DNA of 11,088 nt. It comes from Alphaproteobacteria bacterium (GTDB lineage Bacteria; Pseudomonadota; Alphaproteobacteria; RF32; CAG-239). Location: NCBI GenBank assembly GCA_003542415.1, contig DPKR01000117.1, positions 1 through 11,088 on the forward strand, given 5' to 3'. A model generated the notes under the pieces. The model was not told the origin of the DNA, ran no database searches, and was given only the letters and a program-made list of their open reading frames with translations. Every line of letters begins with the position of its first letter. Positions within the stretch are counted from its first letter, which is position 1. This document shows, piece after piece, positions 5,599 through 11,088 of the stretch. The position numbers and the translations under genes were made by a program.

Positions 5599-8500
5599 AT
5601 GTTTTCAAAGTTTTTTATAGATCGCCCGCGTTTTGCGATTGTTGTTTCACTTGTGCTTGTGTTGCTCGGGCTTTTAGCGCTTGCCGTTTTGCCGGTTTCA
5701 CAATATCCCGAAATCACGCCGCCGCAAATTTCGCTCAAAACAACTTATCCGGGTGCAAACTCAAAGGTGTTGGTGGATACGGTTGCCACCCCGATTGAAA
5801 ATAAAATCAACGGTGTTGAAAATATGCTTTATATGGCCTCCACATCTGATGACGGCGGCAACTATAATTTGACAGTGACTTTTAATGTGGGTGCAAACCC
5901 TGATATTTCACAAGTGAAAGTGCAAAACAGGCTGCAACAGGTAATGTCTGAATTGCCGCCGATTGTGACCGAACAGGGCATAGATGTTGCAACGCGAAAC
6001 CCGAATATTTTGGGCTTTTTGGTATTGCGCTCACCAAACAACACCTATTCCGGATTATATTTGAGCAACTATGCTTATGAAAACATCAAAAACCCGATTG
6101 CACGCGTGAAGGGCATCGGCGATGTGCAGATTTTCGGGCCGCAATATGCCATGCGTATTTGGCTCGACACCGATAAAATTCATGCCTTGGGTTTAGATTC
6201 AAACAGCATTATCAATGCAGTCAAAACCCAAAATGTGCAGGCATCAGTGGGCAGTATTGGTGCCTCACCCGCAAGCAAAGACAACACCATGGTTTTAGCT
6301 CTAACGGCAAAGGGGTTGTTGCAAAGCGCTGAAGATTTTGAAAACATTGTGGTGGCAACCTCTCAAAACGGCGGATTGATACGTTTGAAAGATGTTGCAA
6401 AGGTTGAGCTCGGGGCAGATTCGTATGGCATTGAGTCGGCTTTTAAAAATGCACCCGGGGTGATTATTGCCTTAAACCAAACGCCGAATTCGAACTCACT
6501 TGACATTATGAAACGTATCAGAAAAGAGGTTGCTGAAATTTCAAAAAGCTTTCCGGATGATATGGTTTTAGAGGTAGCATACGATTCAACTGCTTATGTT
6601 TCAGCTTCAATTGCGGGTATTGTTGAAACGCTTGTTATCACCTTTTTGCTTGTGGCGCTTGTAACATATGTGTTTTTGCAAAAGTTCAAAACAACACTTA
6701 TTCCGCTTTTTACAATTCCTGTTTCATTGATTGCAACATTTATCATTGTTTATATGTTGGGGTTTGATATCAACATTTTGACATTGTTTGCGTTTATTTT
6801 AGCCATCGGTTTGGTGGTGGACGATGCCATTATTGTGGTTGAACGTGTGGAATATTTGATGGAGCATGAAAACTTAAATGCTTATGAAGCATCTGTTAAA
6901 GCAATGTCACAAATTTCAAGTGCGATTGTGGCAACAACATTTGTGCTCTTGTCGATTTTTATTCCGGTCGGCTTGATGGCCGGTATCACAGGCAAAATCT
7001 ATCAACAGTTTGCAGTGGCGATTGCAACTTCGGTTATTTTTTCGGCTGTCAATGCGCTCACCTTGTCGCCGGCATTGTGTGCCATCTTTTTGAAAAATGC
7101 AAATGAGAAAAAGACGGGCAAATTTTTTGAAAAATTTAATCAGGCACTGAAATGGAGCGAAAAAAAATATATTTCAAGCGTCACATTTTTTGCCTCCAAA
7201 TTGTGGGCAACGGTTGCCTCTGTTTTAGGGGCAATTTTGCTTATCTTTTTAGGCTTTAAGTTCACCCCCGCCTCTTTTTTGCCCGAAGAAGATCAGGGGA
7301 TTATTTTTGCAAACATTCAATTGCCGAACACCGCACCGTTGAACCAAACCGAAGATGTCTTAAAAGATTTGTCGCAAAAAGCGATGGCAATGGAAGGGGT
7401 TGATTTTGTTGTAACCGTTGCAGGATACAGCTTGCTTGGCGGACAGGGCGAAAATGTTGCGCTCGGGGTGGTGGGTTTAAAAAACTGGAGCGAACGCAAA
7501 CAAAAATCTCTTTCATCAGAGGCCATCACTTTAAGGCTTTCAAAAGAGTTTCAAGACAACTCAAAAGCAGAAATCAACTTTTTTGCGCCACCTGCCATTC
7601 CGGGTATCGGACAGGCCGGCGGGCTTTCATTTGAGCTCTTGGCATTAGATGGGAGCATTAGTCCGAAAGAGCTTTATGATAACTTGGCGCTTTTCTTGCA
7701 AAAACTCAATTCTTTGCCCGAAATTGCTTATGCCTTTTCAACCTACACGGCAGATACACCGCATGTTTATCTTGATATTGACCGCACAAAACTTGAAAGT
7801 TTTGATGTGCCTGTTTCAGCATTATTTGAAACTTTGCAAAATAATTTGGGCTCCAGATATGTCAACAACATGACATTAAACGGGCAGGTCAACAAGGTGA
7901 TTATTCAGGCAGATTTTGATTATCGACAAAGTTTTGAAGATATTGAAAACCTCTATGTGACCTCAAACAAAGGCGAGCAAATCAAGGTCAAAAGCTTTGC
8001 AAGGCTCAAAACAGAAGTGAGTCCGAAAATTATTTCGCGATATAATTTATATAGCGCGGCGGCCATCACAGCCCAAAGCAAAACAAACATTTCAAGCGGC
8101 ACGGCAATAGATAAGATTGTTCAAACGGCCGGCGAGATTTTGCCCAAAACATTTCGTATTTCGTGGACGGGTTTGTCGCTCCAAGAAGTTGAAGCCAGAG
8201 GGCTCGCCGGTATTTTGATCTCGATGGCGCTCGTGTTTTGCTATTTGTTTTTGGTGGCGCTTTATGAGAGCTGGATGCTTGCTTTTGCGGTGATGTTTTC
8301 AACGGTGTTTGCGATTTTGGGCGCCTTTGCCGGCCTGCATATTATGGGACACTCTTTGAGTATTTATGCGCAACTCGGTTTGATTATGCTCATCGGCTTG
8401 GCGGCTAAAAATGCGATTTTGATTGTGGAGTTCACCAAAAATTATCGCGAGGCCGGCTATTCGATTTTAGAAGCTTCCGAAAAAGGAGCGGGCGAAAGGT

Positions 8501-8724
8501 TCAGAGCCGTTTTGATGACAGCCTTAACGTTTATTTTGGGCATTTTCCCAATGTTGATTGTTAAAGGGGCGGGCGCTGCTTCGCAGCACGCCATCGGCAC
8601 ATCTGTCTTTTTTGGGATGATTGCGGCAACCTTCATCGGCATTATCTTTATTCCGGCTTTGTTTGCCCTTTTTGAAACCTTCAAAGAAAAGAAAGGCTAT
8701 CATCAGGAGAAAAAAGATGCGTAA
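5599..8724 (+). CDS. RND multidrug efflux pump, inner-membrane transporter (HAE1/AcrB type)
   Basis: This 1041-residue protein has the usual length and two-fold layout of HAE1 pumps: twelve membrane helices with two large periplasmic loops after TM1 (about 30-335) and TM7 (about 560-865). The N-terminus F-S-x-FF-I-DRP-FA is typical. The proton-relay residues are visible: D408 and D409 in the TM4 motif [12 protein letters not shown], and K937 in the TM10 motif [13 protein letters not shown]. These match AcrB D407, D408 and K940. It should form a trimer that takes hydrophobic or amphiphilic substrates from periplasm and outer leaflet and passes them to the outer membrane channel, driven by proton influx. 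The pairing of DD and a loop architecture of this size marks a drug-type rather than a heavy-metal-type RND. The actual substrate cannot be told. The ribosome-binding site GGGAG (5586-5590) is 8 bases from ATG. Its 3' end overlaps the next gene by 8 bases. Confidence 0.97.
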   Translation: MFSKFFIDRPRFAIVVSLVLVLLGLLALAVLPVSQYPEITPPQISLKTTYPGANSKVLVDTVATPIENKINGVENMLYMASTSDDGGNYNLTVTFNVGANPDISQVKVQNRLQQVMSELPPIVTEQGIDVATRNPNILGFLVLRSPNNTYSGLYLSNYAYENIKNPIARVKGIGDVQIFGPQYAMRIWLDTDKIHALGLDSNSIINAVKTQNVQASVGSIGASPASKDNTMVLALTAKGLLQSAEDFENIVVATSQNGGLIRLKDVAKVELGADSYGIESAFKNAPGVIIALNQTPNSNSLDIMKRIRKEVAEISKSFPDDMVLEVAYDSTAYVSASIAGIVETLVITFLLVALVTYVFLQKFKTTLIPLFTIPVSLIATFIIVYMLGFDINILTLFAFILAIGLVVDDAIIVVERVEYLMEHENLNAYEASVKAMSQISSAIVATTFVLLSIFIPVGLMAGITGKIYQQFAVAIATSVIFSAVNALTLSPALCAIFLKNANEKKTGKFFEKFNQALKWSEKKYISSVTFFASKLWATVASVLGAILLIFLGFKFTPASFLPEEDQGIIFANIQLPNTAPLNQTEDVLKDLSQKAMAMEGVDFVVTVAGYSLLGGQGENVALGVVGLKNWSERKQKSLSSEAITLRLSKEFQDNSKAEINFFAPPAIPGIGQAGGLSFELLALDGSISPKELYDNLALFLQKLNSLPEIAYAFSTYTADTPHVYLDIDRTKLESFDVPVSALFETLQNNLGSRYVNNMTLNGQVNKVIIQADFDYRQSFEDIENLYVTSNKGEQIKVKSFARLKTEVSPKIISRYNLYSAAAITAQSKTNISSGTAIDKIVQTAGEILPKTFRISWTGLSLQEVEARGLAGILISMALVFCYLFLVALYESWMLAFAVMFSTVFAILGAFAGLHIMGHSLSIYAQLGLIMLIGLAAKNAILIVEFTKNYREAGYSILEASEKGAGERFRAVLMTALTFILGIFPMLIVKGAGAASQHAIGTSVFFGMIAATFIGIIFIPALFALFETFKEKKGYHQEKKDA

Positions 8725-10117
8725 GATTATTGTTTTTTGTCTTGTGTTTATGGCTTCTTGCACGGTTGGGCCCGATTTTGAAAGAAGAGATGTTTATAAA
8801 GATCGGCAAATTGCCGAGAGCCTTCAACTCACGGGAAGAGATTTGAAGATTGACCCGTGTTGGTATCAAGATTTCAAAGATGAGAGCCTAAATGCGCTGA
8901 TAAACAAAAGCCTTTCAAACAACACCTCTGTTTTAAGCGGCATTGAGCGCTTAAAACAAGCGCGGACATCGGTCAAAATTGCAAGAGCCGAATATTTGCC
9001 GAAATTAAACACTTCGGCAGGGTATGATTATGCAAGGGCGAGCGAAAACATCGGACTTTCCGCCGACACAAACTATTTTTCTTTAGGCTTTGATGCTAAT
9101 TGGGAGATAGATATTTGGGGCGCGGGCAGGCGCTTAAACGAAAAAACGACTGCACAATTTTGGCAAAGCTACTATAATTTGCAAAACATTAAGGCTTTGA
9201 TTGCAGCCGAAACGGCAAGCACCTATTTTGCACTCAAAACGGCTCAGGAAAAATGGCGCATTTCGAAAGCAAATCTTGCCTTGCAACAAGATATTTTTAA
9301 AACGGTTGAGGCAAAATATCAGGCAGGTTTGGCAGACCTTGCAAGCTATAATCAAAGCAAATATGTTGTCAACAAAACAAAGGCCTTAATTCCGGCCTTG
9401 GAGGCTCAAATCAAAGCTTATCAAACGGCACTTGCCGTGCTCACCGGAACGTTGCCCGACGAGTTGGGTGTTGATTTGAGCTTAAAAAAAGCAAATCCGA
9501 TTAAAAAAGCTTATCAATACGATATGAAAAAACTTTTTGATTTGCCGGCAAATATTATCCGCACGCGTGCCGATGTGAAAGCCGCCGAAAAGGCAATGGT
9601 GGCACAAAATGCGGCAATCGGGCAGGCTACTGCGGCCATTTATCCGAACATATCAATTTCGGGGCTCTTGGGGTTGCAATCAAGCGCCGGTTCAAAACTT
9701 TTCAAATCATCAAGCAAGGCATATGGCTACGAGCCCTCCCTTGTGCAGCCGATTTTTCATTTCGGACAGCTCAAAAACCAAATTGAACTGGAGCGCGAAA
9801 AAATGGAAGAAACATATCAAAACTATCGGCAAATTTTGCTCAATGCTGTCAAAGAACTTGCCGATTCGCTAACAAATTTGCAAAAAGAATATCAAACAAA
9901 CCGCGCTTCTCAAAACGCGGCACATAGTATGAGAGAAGCGTTTCAATCTATGAAAGAAAAATATGAAAGCGGGCTGATTGAATATGCCGCGCTTTTGGAA
10001 GTTCAGCAGGATTTGCTTGAAGCCGAAACAGATTTGGCGCAGTCAAACGGCGCAATATATCAAAAAATCATCGCTTTTTATAAGGCAACCGGCGGCGGAT
10101 ATAATGATGAAAAATAA
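8717..10117 (+). CDS. Efflux outer membrane factor lipoprotein (NodT/OprM type)
   Basis: This 466-residue TolC-superfamily protein would form the outer membrane channel and periplasmic tunnel of the tripartite pump. It has a lipoprotein signal ([15 protein letters not shown], acylated C15) followed by the family hallmark TVGPDF. The [15 protein letters not shown] segment and the [12 protein letters not shown] turn are both typical of NodT proteins. Two OEP repeats follow, with long helices at about 55-280 and 290-460. I chose ATG 8717 because it has an excellent AGGAG (8705-8709) 7 bases upstream and directly begins a signal peptide. An in-frame start 96 bases upstream would lie inside the pump gene and bury the signal. 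The 8-base overlap with the pump stop indicates translational coupling and fixed stoichiometry. Confidence 0.95.
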   Translation: MRKIIVFCLVFMASCTVGPDFERRDVYKDRQIAESLQLTGRDLKIDPCWYQDFKDESLNALINKSLSNNTSVLSGIERLKQARTSVKIARAEYLPKLNTSAGYDYARASENIGLSADTNYFSLGFDANWEIDIWGAGRRLNEKTTAQFWQSYYNLQNIKALIAAETASTYFALKTAQEKWRISKANLALQQDIFKTVEAKYQAGLADLASYNQSKYVVNKTKALIPALEAQIKAYQTALAVLTGTLPDELGVDLSLKKANPIKKAYQYDMKKLFDLPANIIRTRADVKAAEKAMVAQNAAIGQATAAIYPNISISGLLGLQSSAGSKLFKSSSKAYGYEPSLVQPIFHFGQLKNQIELEREKMEETYQNYRQILLNAVKELADSLTNLQKEYQTNRASQNAAHSMREAFQSMKEKYESGLIEYAALLEVQQDLLEAETDLAQSNGAIYQKIIAFYKATGGGYNDEK

Positions 10118-10120
10118 TGC

Positions 10121-10153
10121 TTGATTTTTTTATCTTAAGGCTTATGATAAAAA
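10121..10153 (+). promoter_or_regulatory. Promoter covered by a 27-bp near-perfect dyad (candidate operator)
   Basis: TTGATT (10121-10126) and TATGAT (10143-10148) with a 16-base spacer make a reasonable sigma-70-type promoter pointing right, starting near 10154-10156. Positions 10127-10153 form a dyad centred on G10140: TTTTTATC on the left mirrors GATAAAAA on the right, and inner TAAG mirrors CTTA. Twelve of thirteen position pairs match; only T10135/T10145 fails. The dyad covers the spacer and -10, where a repressor dimer would block polymerase. As RNA it is AU-rich and lacks a following T-run, so a terminator role is less likely. Confidence 0.5.
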
Positions 10154-10175
10154 GTGCAGCGAGTTGCTGCGGTGT

Positions 10176-10280
10176 CTAGTAAACACGGTATATCCGAGAA
10201 TACTCCTCAATGAAGGGGAGTTCTTGAAATAAGCGTATTTTATGGCGAATAAAAGAGTCTGTTCTCGGACAGTTTACTAG
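10176..10280. repeat. 105-bp inverted-repeat element with CTAG ends (MITE-like candidate)
   Basis: The segment begins with CTAGTAAAC and ends with its exact reverse complement GTTTACTAG. After a short asymmetric gap, TCCGAGAA (10193-10200) mirrors TTCTCGGA (10262-10269), so the two ends are imperfect inverted repeats of about 25 bases. CTAG at each outer edge could be part of the inverted repeat or a 4-bp target duplication; as a palindrome it cannot be told apart. Such ends and size fit a non-autonomous miniature element, for example one mobilised by an IS5-like transposase, but no transposase is present and I recognise no specific IS. A 12-codon frame (ATG 10242 to TAG 10280) is fortuitous in appearance. 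Confidence 0.4.
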
Positions 10281-10284
10281 CTCC

Positions 10285-10312
10285 CCGTTTTGATTTTTCA
10301 AAGCGGTTTTTT
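10285..10312 (+). terminator. Rho-independent terminator before the beta-barrel gene
   Basis: CCGTTTTGA (10285-10293) pairs with TCAAAGCGG (10298-10306) over 9 bp with one G-T wobble, around a TTTT loop. Six T follow directly (10307-10312). It ends transcription coming from the efflux operon or from the 10121-10148 promoter. It lies only 30 bases before the next start codon, so it may act as an attenuator for that gene. The A-run on the other strand is too weak to argue for bidirectional use. Confidence 0.8.
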
Positions 10313-10342
10313 AATTAATATTCTAAAGAAAGGACTCTTCTC

Positions 10343-11053
10343 ATGAAAAAAACATTACTACTTGCATCTGTGATTTCTTCTTTTGCATTTTGTGCACAGG
10401 CGCAATATTATCAACAACCTCGAACAAGAACTATTACAAGGACGGTATATCAGAACCCATATCAACCTCAACCGCAAAATATGGCACCATATCAACAAGC
10501 ACAGTATTCAAGTCCATTTTATTTTCAACCCTATTTAGGCGTCGATTACAGTTATAATATTGTTGATTTTGGGAGCGATGAGGACGGCGATTCGCTTGAC
10601 AGTTATTATAATGATAAGCTTCATACCGGTATTTTGTCTTTAGGTGCTAAAGTTCATGATAATTTTGCTTTAGAAGCCTATTATAAAAAATCAACCAAAG
10701 CCAAAAAAACTAATTCTACGCTTTTTACTGTGCCAGTGACAACGGAACTTGAATTACAATCTTTCGGTGTTGATGCCATTTTTCACTCACCACGTTTAGG
10801 CTATGATAACAGGGTGGAATTAATTGGATCTGTTGGTGTCGCTTGGTATGAACTTAAAGTAAAAATGAATGCTTCAAGCCTTGGTTCTGCAAGTGGTAAA
10901 GATAATCATATCGGTTTTCGTGCTGGCGCAGGTTTTCAATATTACCTTAATGATAATGTCGCATTGCGATTGATGGGACACTATAATAATACAGGTATTG
11001 ATGATGCCGAAAATTTGTACGATATAACAGCCGGTGTAAGATTATATTTCTAA
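10343..11053 (+). CDS. Outer membrane beta-barrel protein
   Basis: This 236-residue protein has a clear signal peptide (1-20, cleavage after CAQA). A Tyr/Gln/Pro-rich linker follows (about 21-58), then a beta-barrel of alternating hydrophobic and polar residues (about 60-236) that ends GVRLYF. The terminal Phe with alternating hydrophobics is the recognition signal for the BAM assembly machine. The size and the strands (YLGVDYSYNIVDF, ALEAYYKKS, VELIGSVGVAWYELKVKM, HIGFRAGAGFQYYL, VALRLMGHYNN) suggest an eight-stranded OmpX/OmpA-like or Opa-like barrel. There is no C-terminal OmpA peptidoglycan domain. An acidic DEDGDSLDS loop (79-87) may be exposed outside. The ribosome-binding site AAAGGA (10329-10334) is 8 bases from ATG. 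The role could be adhesion, envelope stability or porin; the sequence does not decide. Confidence 0.85.
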   Translation: MKKTLLLASVISSFAFCAQAQYYQQPRTRTITRTVYQNPYQPQPQNMAPYQQAQYSSPFYFQPYLGVDYSYNIVDFGSDEDGDSLDSYYNDKLHTGILSLGAKVHDNFALEAYYKKSTKAKKTNSTLFTVPVTTELELQSFGVDAIFHSPRLGYDNRVELIGSVGVAWYELKVKMNASSLGSASGKDNHIGFRAGAGFQYYLNDNVALRLMGHYNNTGIDDAENLYDITAGVRLYF

Positions 11054-11070
11054 ATTCTCATATAAAAAAA

Positions 11071-11088
11071 GCCTCTCGATTGAGAGGC
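11071..11088 (+). terminator. Terminator stem at the right edge (incomplete view)
   Basis: GCCTCTC (11071-11077) pairs perfectly with GAGAGGC (11082-11088) around a GATT loop, 17 bases after the stop of the beta-barrel gene. A run of seven A precedes the stem, so it would also terminate leftward transcription. The T-run expected on the right lies outside the window. Confidence 0.75.

Larger units (their letters stand above)
10154..10312 (+). ncRNA. Candidate small RNA or structured leader upstream of the beta-barrel gene
   Basis: A predicted transcript of about 159 nt runs from the promoter at 10121-10148 to the terminator at 10285-10312. It begins with a small hairpin (GCAGC 10156-10160 region pairing with GCTGC 10166-10170). 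It then folds as nested stems: 10176-10184 with 10272-10280 (9 bp), 10193-10201 with 10261-10269 (9 bp, one wobble), hairpin 10202-10208 with 10215-10221 (7 bp, loop AATGAA), and hairpin 10238-10243 with 10249-10254. I compared it by eye with 6S, SRP, tmRNA and common riboswitches and found no convincing match. The folding is read directly from complementarity; expression is inferred. The same stems could be terminal inverted repeats of a mobile element (see 10176-10280). Confidence 0.4.

Noticed and set aside
8621..8716. A longer in-frame N-terminus for the outer membrane factor
   Set aside because: It would overlap the pump gene by over 100 bases and place the lipoprotein signal 32 residues inside the protein; ATG 8717 has an excellent ribosome-binding site.
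10242..10280. A 12-codon peptide gene inside the structured element
   Set aside because: No ribosome-binding site; the stop codon is formed by the inverted-repeat end, so the frame looks incidental.
10154..10312. 6S RNA, SRP RNA, tmRNA or manganese riboswitch
   Set aside because: Size is near 6S and GGGGAG recalls the manganese switch, but the diagnostic conserved segments of each family are not present and the neighbours do not fit.

Overview
The window reads as AT-rich Gram-negative chromosome, most likely from an uncultured alphaproteobacterium of the host- or gut-associated kind. The main taxonomic clue is the uracil-DNA glycosylase-like gene: its N-terminal L-x-WY-x3-GVD segment and its W-RPPGNR-TP motif (where iron-sulfur family 4 enzymes carry a Cys) resemble alphaproteobacterial homologues as I remember them. 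The envelope genes (RND efflux, lipoprotein outer membrane factor, beta-barrel protein with terminal Phe) show a two-membrane cell. The placement is inference from recalled family patterns, not from a search.

Left part, minus strand (1-2469): a probable leftward operon of a family 4-like uracil-DNA glycosylase followed by two exported proteins of unknown function. The two exported proteins look like diverged tandem paralogues, sharing a domain with four cysteines in the same order. The glycosylase gene has a perfect -10 hexamer 7 nt from its ATG, so its mRNA may be leaderless. Downstream of the operon lie two copies of a short direct repeat, 104 bp apart, each opening the same tiny reading frame and containing a hyphenated palindrome.

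Middle part, plus strand (2579-10117): a TPR lipoprotein of the large alphaproteobacterial type, then a compact three-gene tripartite efflux operon. It encodes a periplasmic adaptor, an HAE1/AcrB-type RND pump with the proton-relay Asp-Asp and Lys, and a NodT/OprM-type outer membrane factor lipoprotein. The last two genes overlap by 8 bp. Together they would move hydrophobic or amphiphilic compounds from inner membrane and periplasm to the outside using the proton gradient. No regulator gene lies next to the operon, but a small inverted repeat overlaps the start of its leader.

Right part (10118-11088): the most unusual stretch. A promoter-like pair is covered by a 27-bp near-perfect dyad, followed by a foldable 105-bp element bounded by inverted repeats with CTAG at both outer ends. 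A strong Rho-independent terminator follows, then a secreted outer membrane beta-barrel gene whose ribosome-binding region is complementary to part of the element. This could be a regulatory RNA or attenuating leader for the porin-like gene, a miniature inverted-repeat transposable element, or a MITE captured inside a leader. The window ends on the stem of another terminator.
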